Assembly: GCA_003150395.1 (NCBI GenBank)
Contig: QAMI01000026.1
Location: 31,424-41,778, forward strand
Origin: Candidatus Gastranaerophilales bacterium
GTDB lineage: Bacteria; Cyanobacteriota; Vampirovibrionia; Gastranaerophilales; Gastranaerophilaceae
Length of the DNA stretch: 10,355 nt
Direction: 5' to 3'
Numbering within the stretch: position 1 is the stretch's first letter; the number at the start of each line of letters is the position of its first letter. This document shows positions 5,205 to 10,355 of this stretch, piece by piece. The notes below the pieces were generated by a model that worked only from the letters and a program-made list of their open reading frames with translations, did no database searches and had not been told where the DNA came from. Position numbers and translations under genes: made by a program.

Positions 5205-5423
5205 ATGGACACCCAAAAACTCGACAACTGCTACCGCGACGCAATGGAAATCTCTGATTTGCTCGAAATTCTCAATATCTATCTCGAAAACTATTACGAT
5301 GAAATACCAATTGCCGCTAAAATTAACACGCTTGCTAATATAATTCAGGATAAAAACGAAATTATTGTTGACAATCTTGATGATATCGTTTCAGAAGAAA
5401 ATTTTAAAAAACACGGATGGTAA
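5205..5423 (+). CDS. Hypothetical 72-residue acidic protein
   Basis: I do not recognise a family. The protein carries about 16 Asp/Glu against 6 Lys/Arg and is predicted almost wholly helical, with an amphipathic LLEILNIYLENYYDEIP stretch (19-35) and a second helix around AKINTLANIIQD (38-49). AAAGGA (5193-5198) 6 bases before the ATG and a consensus promoter support it as a real gene. It is divergent from the HTH regulator and shares its control region, the arrangement of phage immunity and toxin-antitoxin pairs. A small acidic protein in such a place could be an inhibitor or antitoxin, but nothing in the sequence proves it. tyrS follows after 57 bases and has its own promoter. Confidence 0.7.
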   Translation: MDTQKLDNCYRDAMEISDLLEILNIYLENYYDEIPIAAKINTLANIIQDKNEIIVDNLDDIVSEENFKKHGW

Positions 5424-5430
5424 CTAATAA

Positions 5431-5459
5431 TTGTTGTAAACCCATGTTTTTGATACAAT
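5431..5459 (+). promoter_or_regulatory. Extended -10 promoter for tyrS
   Basis: TGATACAAT (5451-5459) is a good extended -10, with TTGTTG (5431-5436) at a 17-base spacing. The leader would be about 15 bases, just enough for AAGGAG (5468-5473) 7 bases before the ATG. There is no room for a T-box or other leader switch. Confidence 0.6.
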
Positions 5460-5480
5460 ATTCTCACAAGGAGAGAAATT

Positions 5481-6701
5481 ATGGTTGATATAAGAGAAGA
5501 ATTTATAGAACAGGCAAAAAAACTTGCTCGCGGAGCTGAAGTTTTGCCAGGCGGAATTGAAGAGTTGGCAGTAAAATTGCAGCACGCAAAAGATACAAAT
5601 ACACCTTTGCGCGTCAAACTTGGCATGGACCCGACACGTCCTGATTTACACTTAGGGCACACCGTTGTAATGAGAAAGTTAAGAGAATTTCAAAAACTCG
5701 GACATAAAGTTGTTCTGATTGTTGGCGGCGCAACGGCTATGGTCGGTGATCCTTCCGGTAAATCAGAAACCCGTCCATCTTTAACAAAAGAACAGGTCGA
5801 AGAAAACGCAAAATCTTACTTTGAGCAGATGTCAAAAGTTGTAGATGTTGAAAAAGCCGAAGTTACAAACAATGCAGACTGGCTTCATGCAATGAGCTTT
5901 ACAGATTTATTAAAACTTGCAGCACAAATGACAGTTGCACAAATGATGACTCGCGATGATTTTGCAAAAAGATACGCAGAAGGCAAACCGATTTCTGTTC
6001 ATGAATTTTTCTATCCTTTGATGCAGGCTTACGATTCTGTTGAAATAGACGCGGATATCGAACTCGGTGGAACAGACCAGAGATTTAACACCCTTTTGGG
6101 ACGTCAAATTCAGGAAGCTTACGGCAAAAAATACCCGCAAATGGTAATGCTTTTGCCGCTGATTGAAGGCACGGACGGACTTGTCAAAATGTCAAAAACC
6201 TATCCGGAACACTGCATTTCTTTAACAGACAGTGCAAACGATATGTTCGGCAAATTGATGAGTATTCCGGACACCTTGATTGTTAAATATTTTACATTGC
6301 TTACAGATGTTTCAGATGAGGAATTGAAAGATATCGAAACTAAACTTAAAGACCCGTCAATTAATCCGCGTGATTTGAAGTTGAAGCTTGCTTATACGAT
6401 TACAGAAGAATATCACGGAAAAGAGGGGGCGGAAAAAGCTCAGACCGAATTTATTAACGTTGTTTCAAACAAAGGTCTTCCTTCAGATATTCCCGAAGTA
6501 AAAGTTGAGCAAGGTAAAAACATTCTTGACCTGCTTGTTGAGTTAAATTTTGTTCAAAGCAAAGGCGAGGCAAAACGTCTTATCCAGGGCGGCGGAGTTA
6601 AAATTGACGGAGAAAAAATCGCCGATACGGCTTATTCTCTGAACTTTAACGATAGTGTAATATTGCAGGCAGGCAAACGTAAGTTTGCAAAATTGGTTTA
6701 A
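5481..6701 (+). CDS. tyrS: Tyrosyl-tRNA synthetase
   Basis: The enzyme charges tRNA-Tyr with tyrosine using ATP. It is a class I synthetase of 406 residues. The signature HIGH-type motif is HLGH (57-60) in LGMDPTRPDLHLGHTVV. The substrate-binding block VEIDADIELGGTDQRFN spans 187-203, and the second ATP motif reads KMSKT (236-240). The final Thr instead of Ser is a known tolerated variant in tyrosyl enzymes. A C-terminal S4 RNA-binding domain (about 345-405) contains QSKGEAKRLIQGGGVKIDGEKI. The architecture and length suit the TyrZ-like branch of bacterial enzymes. It is monocistronic: its own extended -10 promoter lies upstream, and a repeat-rich gap of about 200 bases separates it from cysE. 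Confidence 0.97.
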   Translation: MVDIREEFIEQAKKLARGAEVLPGGIEELAVKLQHAKDTNTPLRVKLGMDPTRPDLHLGHTVVMRKLREFQKLGHKVVLIVGGATAMVGDPSGKSETRPSLTKEQVEENAKSYFEQMSKVVDVEKAEVTNNADWLHAMSFTDLLKLAAQMTVAQMMTRDDFAKRYAEGKPISVHEFFYPLMQAYDSVEIDADIELGGTDQRFNTLLGRQIQEAYGKKYPQMVMLLPLIEGTDGLVKMSKTYPEHCISLTDSANDMFGKLMSIPDTLIVKYFTLLTDVSDEELKDIETKLKDPSINPRDLKLKLAYTITEEYHGKEGAEKAQTEFINVVSNKGLPSDIPEVKVEQGKNILDLLVELNFVQSKGEAKRLIQGGGVKIDGEKIADTAYSLNFNDSVILQAGKRKFAKLV

Positions 6702-6741
6702 TGGAAAAGTTAACAGGAAAATGGATACAATTTGAGTTGAG

Positions 6742-6862
6742 GTAAATAGGTGAATATGTGAATAAGTAAATAAGTTCTTTTCGATATGTTATTATTGTGG
6801 AATTTAATTAATATCTATTTTATAACGGACTTATTCGACTATTCACTTATTTACTTATTCAC
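6742..6862. repeat. Inverted pair of 8-base tandem repeats (GTRAATAN) upstream of cysE
   Basis: This accounts for most of the 202-base gap between tyrS and cysE. The left array is four consecutive octamers: GTAAATAG, GTGAATAT, GTGAATAA, GTAAATAA (6742-6773). On the opposite strand the right array reads GTGAATAA, GTAAATAA, GTGAATAG and a degraded TCGAATAA (6862-6831). The facing arms make a perfect 18-bp inverted repeat, GTGAATAAGTAAATAAGT at 6758-6775 with 6845-6862, around 69 AT-rich bases. A further TTTGAGT (6731-6737)/ACTCAAA (6861-6867) pairing flanks it. The centre may hold the cysE promoter (for example TTGTGG at 6795 with TATTTT or TATAAC near 6816-6826), but none is convincing. A mobile miniature element or a tandem-repeat family are the main readings. 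Confidence 0.8.
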
Positions 6863-6903
6863 TCAAAACAAAATTCTGTATATTCACAAATAAGGATTAC
6901 CTA

Positions 6904-7554
6904 ATGTTAAAAATACTCGCGCGCGGCATAACAAAAGTTAAAGAAGATATTCGTGTAATATATGACAAAGATCCGGCAGCAAACAATCTGCTGGAGGTAA
7001 TTCTATGTTATCCGGGGCTTCACGCATTGATTGCATATCGTTTTGCACACAGACTTTACAAATGGCACATCCCGCTTATTCCGCGTGTAATTTCGTATAT
7101 AACAAGAATTATTACTGGCATTGAAATCCATCCGGCGGCACGTATCGGTAGAAGATTTTTTATTGACCATGGTGAAGGCGTCGTAATTGGTGCAACAACA
7201 ATAATCGGTGATGATGTATTGATTTATCAGCAGGTGACGCTCGGCGGAACCGGTAAAGAACAAGGAAAACGCCATCCGACGCTTGGCAACAATGTAATCG
7301 TCGGCGCAGGTGCAAAGGTTTTGGGAAATATTACGCTAGGAAATTATGTGCGTGTAGGCGCGGGTTCTGTTGTGGTGGAGGATGTTCCTGAATATTCAAC
7401 GGTTGTTGGCGTGCCCGGCCGAATTGTACATAGAAAATTCCGTGATGAAAACGGTGTTCTTATGCACAATAGAATTCCTGACCCTATTAAATGCGAGCTT
7501 AATCGTCTGAAATATGAAGTTCAGGAATTGAAGGAGAAGATTTGTAAGGAATGA
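6904..7554 (+). CDS. cysE: Serine O-acetyltransferase
   Basis: The enzyme transfers acetyl from acetyl-CoA to L-serine, giving O-acetylserine, the carbon skeleton for cysteine synthesis. At 216 residues it is of the short type found in cyanobacteria and Bacillus, lacking the long helical N-terminus of the enteric enzyme. An N-terminal helical part (1-70) leads to a left-handed beta-helix (about 73-175) with hexapeptide repeats. Catalytic residues are visible in FFIDHGEGVVIGAT (Asp88-His89). The Asp of the enteric catalytic dyad is Glu74 in EIHPAARIG, as I recall for this subfamily. The C-terminal tail (185-216) is a charged helix. The ATG has AAGGA (6892-6896) 7 bases upstream. No cysteine synthase lies adjacent. 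Octamer repeats flank the gene on both sides. Confidence 0.95.
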   Translation: MLKILARGITKVKEDIRVIYDKDPAANNLLEVILCYPGLHALIAYRFAHRLYKWHIPLIPRVISYITRIITGIEIHPAARIGRRFFIDHGEGVVIGATTIIGDDVLIYQQVTLGGTGKEQGKRHPTLGNNVIVGAGAKVLGNITLGNYVRVGAGSVVVEDVPEYSTVVGVPGRIVHRKFRDENGVLMHNRIPDPIKCELNRLKYEVQELKEKICKE

Positions 7555-7575
7555 GAGGTTAAGTTTTTGGGGAAA

Positions 7576-7608
7576 GTGAATAAGTAAATAGTTGAAATGA
7601 ACTTATTC
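7576..7608. repeat. Third copy of the GTRAATAN octamer repeat, downstream of cysE
   Basis: GTGAATAA and GTAAATAG stand in tandem at 7576-7591, 22 bases after the cysE stop. GAATAAGT (7578-7585) pairs with ACTTATTC (7601-7608), giving an 8-bp stem with a 15-base loop. No T-run follows, so it is a poor terminator as it stands. The same octamers occur upstream of cysE. Confidence 0.7.
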
Positions 7609-7646
7609 CCTTAAATTACATCCCCCTTCCTCTTTTTACATCCTCG

Positions 7647-7655
7647 TGCTAAAAT
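7647..7655 (+). promoter_or_regulatory. Possible extended -10 element for the 66-residue protein/dehydrogenase unit
   Basis: TGCTAAAAT matches an extended -10 (TGnTAnAAT), followed by a strong AAGGAGG (7662-7668) 5 bases before the ATG. No good -35 is visible (TTCCTC at 17-base spacing), and the implied leader would be very short. Weak call. Confidence 0.35.
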
Positions 7656-7673
7656 AAAATCAAGGAGGGAATT

Positions 7674-7874
7674 ATGTATCACGTTTATACAGAAAAAAAC
7701 TATTCAGAAATAACCAGAACTTTAATCGGAGATTACACAGACTATGATGAAGCCATGGATGCAGCAGAAAAAGCAATTGAAGGCAAAGAAGGCATGAATT
7801 ATGTAGTTGAAGAAACAGACGGGCATTTCAACAGCTACGGTGAGCTTGTAGCCGAAGTTGTTGCTAAATCTTAG
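7674..7874 (+). CDS. Hypothetical 66-residue protein
   Basis: I do not recognise a named family. The sequence suggests a small alternating beta/alpha fold: a beta strand MYHVYTEKN, a strand TRTLIGDY, a helix YDEAMDAAEKAIEGK (24-38), and two strands MNYVVEETDG and YGELVAEVVAKS. It is acidic, cytoplasmic and has no cysteines. Support for a real gene is a near-perfect ribosome binding site AAGGAGG at 5-base spacing and ordinary codon use. It lies 20 bases upstream of the dehydrogenase gene, so the two are probably cotranscribed, but nothing shows a functional link. Confidence 0.75.
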   Translation: MYHVYTEKNYSEITRTLIGDYTDYDEAMDAAEKAIEGKEGMNYVVEETDGHFNSYGELVAEVVAKS

Positions 7875-7894
7875 CAATAGGAGAGATTAAGATA

Positions 7895-8860
7895 ATGAAA
7901 GCTGTAGTATTTGATAAAGAGTTGAAGCTTGTAAATGATTATGAAAAACCTGTCCCAAAAAAAGGTGAAGCTTTAATCCGCGTGACGTTAGCCGGAATTT
8001 GCAATACTGATTACGAAATCACAAAAGGTTACATGGGATATAAAGGAATTTTGGGTCATGAGGCAGTCGGAATTGTTGAGGAAGTTAACGGTCCCGATAA
8101 ATCTCTAATCGGCAAACGTGTAGTTTCAGAAATCAGCTATGGCTGCAATGAACCTGATTGCCCGTATTGTGCAGAAAAATTTTACCGCCACTGCCCGAAC
8201 CGCCATACGCTTGGAATTTGGCGAAAAGACGGCTGTTTTGCCCAATATTTTACAATGCCTCTTGAGGTGCTTTTTGAAGTTCCGGACAATGTTAGTGATG
8301 AGCAGGCAGTCTTTGTAGAACCGCTTGCAGCAGCTTGCGAAATTACAGAACAACTTCATATCAAGCCTTTTGAAAAAGTTATTGTTTTGGGAGACGGCAA
8401 ACTCGGGCTTATCACAGCATTAACTCTCAATGCACAAAATATTGATGTGATTTTAGTCGGAAAACACCAGAACAAACTCGATATTGCCAAAACTCAAGGG
8501 GTTGAAACAAAACTTTTGCAGGATTTGAAAGTTGAAAAAATTTACGATGTCGTGGTTGAGGCAACAGGTTCAATTTCCGGTTTTGAAACAGCTCTTGCTC
8601 TTACCAAACCGCGCGGAACTTTAGTCTTGAAAAGCACAGTTGCGGCTTCAAAAGAATTCAATCTTGCGCCGATTGTTATTGATGAAATTACAGTTCTAGG
8701 TTCACGCTGCGGGCAGTTTGGCGCCGCATTAAGATTATTGAAATCAAACAAAATAGACTTTTCCCCTCTTATTTCAGCGCGTTATAAGGCCGATGAGGCA
8801 ATCGAAGCTTTTGAGAAAAACAAAGAAAAAGAAACCTTAAAAGTTTTGTTGGAATTTTAG
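7895..8860 (+). CDS. Zinc-dependent medium-chain alcohol dehydrogenase-like protein
   Basis: Predicted NAD(P)-dependent oxidoreductase of the MDR superfamily; the substrate is unknown. The GroES-like catalytic domain (1-145) supplies a likely catalytic zinc site: Cys36 (GICNTD), His55-Glu56 (GHEAVG) and Glu142 (VEPLAAA). The structural zinc lobe has the expected four cysteines, Cys84, Cys89, Cys92 and Cys100, with the first gap longer (CNEPDC) than the usual C-x2-C-x2-C. The Rossmann domain follows, with GDGKLG (166-171) as the dinucleotide loop. At 321 residues it is shorter than classical enzymes (about 340-370), as in the MDR-like group of cyanobacteria and Bacteroidetes. AGGAGA (7879-7884) lies 10 bases before the ATG. 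Confidence 0.88.
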   Translation: MKAVVFDKELKLVNDYEKPVPKKGEALIRVTLAGICNTDYEITKGYMGYKGILGHEAVGIVEEVNGPDKSLIGKRVVSEISYGCNEPDCPYCAEKFYRHCPNRHTLGIWRKDGCFAQYFTMPLEVLFEVPDNVSDEQAVFVEPLAAACEITEQLHIKPFEKVIVLGDGKLGLITALTLNAQNIDVILVGKHQNKLDIAKTQGVETKLLQDLKVEKIYDVVVEATGSISGFETALALTKPRGTLVLKSTVAASKEFNLAPIVIDEITVLGSRCGQFGAALRLLKSNKIDFSPLISARYKADEAIEAFEKNKEKETLKVLLEF

Positions 8861-8877
8861 AAATTTTGGGATAAAAT
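8849..8877 (+). promoter_or_regulatory. Promoter placing the lptF transcript start at its ATG
   Basis: TTGGAA (8849-8854) and TAAAAT (8872-8877) are spaced by 17 bases, overlapping the end of the dehydrogenase gene. The expected +1, 7 bases past the -10, falls on the A of the lptF ATG (8884). No good ribosome binding site precedes that ATG, so a leaderless mRNA is possible; readthrough from the dehydrogenase gene is the alternative. Confidence 0.4.
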
Positions 8878-8883
8878 TGGATT

Positions 8884-10005
8884 ATGGCGGAAGCGGAAAA
8901 CAAAGGGGTAAAATTACTCGATAAATATATTTTAAGACAGATTATAGAAATGTTTCTGATGGGTGTTTGTGTATTTACATCAATCATCTTCGCGTCCGAT
9001 ACATTTATAACTCTTATCAAGCAGATTTCGCTTTTCGGTATTCCATTTAAAGTTGCCCTGATGATGATTATTTTGAACCTTCCCCAGGTTATTGTAATGA
9101 CAATTCCGATGGGTGTTCTTCTTGCAACGGTAATGACGCTCAACGGACTCAGTTTAAAGTCTGAAATTACTGTAATGCGGGCTTGCGGTATCGGCTTGAA
9201 CCGAATTGCGAAACCTATTTTCATTTTCGCAATTGTAATGTCAATTTTCAGCTTTTTTATAAATGAAACAATAGTTCCGATTATGACAAAGCAATCGAAA
9301 GATTTGGCACTCTGGGCTTTAGGGCAGAAAAATATTCCTGATGGAAAACAGAATTTTGTTTTCAAAGAACTCACAAATACCGGCGTTTTAAAACGACTTT
9401 TTTACGTAGGACAGTGTAAAGATAAAGTTTTGTATAATATTACACTTTTGGATACTTCAAAAGAAGGTACAATCCAAATTCTTCAGGCTGATGAAGGCAA
9501 AACAAGTCCTGAAGGCTGGAATTTTCAAAAAGGTGCGGTTTACACAGTAGGCGATGACGGAAAAGTTTTGAACACGGCGCTTTTTGATGATTCAACTTTG
9601 CGTTTCGGAATGGATTTGTCCAAAGAAATGAACAAAAATGTTGCTAAAGAAATGAACTTCCCGCAGCTTGTAAAATATCTGTCTCAAGGCACGCACAATC
9701 TTGATGAAAAACAAAAAAATGCGCTCGTGATAGAACTTTATGATAAACTAGCACTGCCTTTGACAACGATTGCGCTTGTCTTAATCGGTGTTCCTCTTGC
9801 GATTACGCCGCCGAGAGTAAGATATAACCGCGGGTTTTTGTTTAGTATTCTTATAATTTTTGCATATTATCTAATCCGTGCGCTTTCAATATCTTTCGGT
9901 GAAGCCGGAACAATTGCACCATTTTTGGCTGCCTGGATGCCAAATATTGTTTTGACGGCTGCCGGGTCTGTGCTTTATTATAAAAAAGTTTACACAATTG
10001 AATAA
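8884..10005 (+). CDS. lptF: LptF/LptG-family lipopolysaccharide export permease
   Basis: Inner-membrane permease of the Lpt ABC exporter, which extracts LPS from the inner membrane and hands it to the periplasmic bridge. The 373 residues show the YjgP/YjgQ plan: KLLDKYILRQ (10-19) start helix, three N-terminal membrane segments (about 22-40, 54-84, 111-130), a periplasmic beta-jellyroll domain (about 150-250), and three C-terminal membrane segments (about 292-309, 317-336, 347-366). The family block LSLKSEITVMRACGIGL (89-105) is the cytoplasmic coupling region that contacts the LptB ATPase. No second permease or ATPase gene is in the window; cyanobacteria may use a single LptF/G homologue, so the F versus G label is nominal. 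It implies a diderm envelope. Confidence 0.88.
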   Translation: MAEAENKGVKLLDKYILRQIIEMFLMGVCVFTSIIFASDTFITLIKQISLFGIPFKVALMMIILNLPQVIVMTIPMGVLLATVMTLNGLSLKSEITVMRACGIGLNRIAKPIFIFAIVMSIFSFFINETIVPIMTKQSKDLALWALGQKNIPDGKQNFVFKELTNTGVLKRLFYVGQCKDKVLYNITLLDTSKEGTIQILQADEGKTSPEGWNFQKGAVYTVGDDGKVLNTALFDDSTLRFGMDLSKEMNKNVAKEMNFPQLVKYLSQGTHNLDEKQKNALVIELYDKLALPLTTIALVLIGVPLAITPPRVRYNRGFLFSILIIFAYYLIRALSISFGEAGTIAPFLAAWMPNIVLTAAGSVLYYKKVYTIE

Positions 10006-10034
10006 AAAGGCAAAAAATATTTTTTCCGTTTTTT
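10004..10034. terminator. AT-rich palindrome after lptF, weak terminator candidate
   Basis: A5-GG-C-A6-TA-T6-CC-G-T6 (10004-10034) is nearly symmetric, with AAAAAATATTTTTT (10012-10025) a perfect palindrome. The T6 at the end resembles a terminator U-tract, but the stem has few G-C pairs. It may give partial termination before the next gene, which starts 43 bases after the lptF stop. Confidence 0.3.
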
Positions 10035-10047
10035 AGGATGAATAAAT

Positions 10048-10355
10048 ATGGATGACAACTTTTTCAAAGGCAATATAAAAAGACTCAATGATTATGATTT
10101 AAATATTCTCAATGACAAATCTTTTCCCGAGGTTGACGATGAGTCGCTGCGTCTTGAAATGCTTATTAATGAAAAAGAAGAAGCTCTTGCTAACATCAAT
10201 AGCAAAATAAAAGGCCGCGAATTAATCGGAAAACTTCTTGATGTTATGGAATTAAAAATTCAGGCAAAAGAACTTGAAAATGAAATAGCAGAATTAAAAG
10301 AAGAGTTTGCGAGAAATAATTTTAAGCTGCGCCTAAAACCACAAAAGAAAAAAGA
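10048..10355 (+). CDS. Hypothetical coiled-coil protein (N-terminal 102 residues; runs off the window)
   Basis: The open frame starts at ATG 10048, with AGGA (10035-10038) 9 bases upstream, and stays open to the window end. The first 30 residues are acidic and mixed (MDDNFFKGNIKRLNDYD...). From about residue 36 the sequence is a long charged helix with heptad-like hydrophobic spacing (LRLEMLINEKEEALANINS, then LIGKLLDVMELKIQAKELENEIAELKEEF), consistent with a coiled coil. It turns Lys-rich at the end (KLRLKPQKKK). I recognise no family. It follows lptF on the same strand and could be cotranscribed with it. The C-terminal part, which may hold the informative domain, is missing. Confidence 0.65.
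   Translation, partial: MDDNFFKGNIKRLNDYDLNILNDKSFPEVDDESLRLEMLINEKEEALANINSKIKGRELIGKLLDVMELKIQAKELENEIAELKEEFARNNFKLRLKPQKKK

Noticed and set aside
6176..6220. tyrS KMSKS motif reads KMSKT followed by an unusual Tyr-Pro-Glu-His loop
   Set aside because: Thr at the last position is tolerated in tyrosyl enzymes (as in KFGKT of the Bacillus enzyme), and the rest of the protein is intact, so no functional defect is claimed.
8144..8196. Irregular cysteine spacing in the dehydrogenase structural zinc lobe
   Set aside because: Four cysteines are still present (84, 89, 92, 100); the longer first gap is most simply subfamily variation.
8769..9374. 201-codon minus-strand frame
   Set aside because: Long, but wholly opposite the dehydrogenase end and lptF, both with clear family features; the reverse translation is Ile/Lys-rich with no recognisable domain.
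1..10355. CRISPR arrays, tRNA or rRNA genes, insertion sequences
   Set aside because: No regularly spaced 25-40 base repeats, no tRNA cloverleaf with TTCGANNC arm, no rRNA-like sequence and no transposase frame were seen.

Overview
The window reads as chromosomal DNA from an AT-rich, diderm, probably fermentative gut-type bacterium. The best guess is a non-photosynthetic cyanobacterial relative (Vampirovibrionia/Gastranaerophilales). This rests on the long-type PPi-dependent phosphofructokinase, the short cyanobacterial/Bacillus-type serine acetyltransferase, an LptF/G-type permease (which implies an LPS outer membrane), and the general look of the codons and of the phage-like proteins. It is an inference from protein resemblance; no rRNA or other marker is present.

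Layout. On the minus strand, bases 1-2187 hold two carbohydrate genes: a phosphoglucomutase/phosphomannomutase followed by a PPi-phosphofructokinase cut by the window edge. Divergent from them is pheA (prephenate dehydratase, 2250-3095), and the two directions appear to share overlapping -10 boxes. Between pheA and tyrS lies an accessory island of about 2.3 kb (3100-5423). It contains a phage tail-fibre-like gene with its own promoter, a tail-assembly-chaperone-like gene, a strong terminator, and a compact small-peptide locus (4539-4847) laid out like a type I toxin-antitoxin system. It ends with a divergent pair made of a 73-residue HTH regulator and a 72-residue acidic protein, separated by a palindromic AT-rich operator region.

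From 5424 the window returns to housekeeping genes on the plus strand: tyrS (tyrosyl-tRNA synthetase), cysE (serine O-acetyltransferase), a 66-residue unknown protein with a zinc-type medium-chain dehydrogenase 20 bases behind it, an LptF/LptG-family permease, and the start of a coiled-coil protein. cysE is bracketed by unusual 8-base repeats (GTRAATAN). Upstream of cysE these form an 18-bp inverted repeat around a 69-base centre.

The most noteworthy item is the 4539-4847 locus. It has a 24-codon hydrophobic peptide ORF, a strong ribosome binding site in a leader able to fold back on it, and a bulged-stem terminator. Facing it is a good promoter (TTGAAA-17-TATAAT) whose transcript would start inside that terminator and run antisense over the whole ORF. 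Other points worth checking are two genes whose -10 boxes put transcription starts at or next to the start codon (HTH regulator and lptF), and the autonomous tail-fibre/chaperone cassette among core genes.
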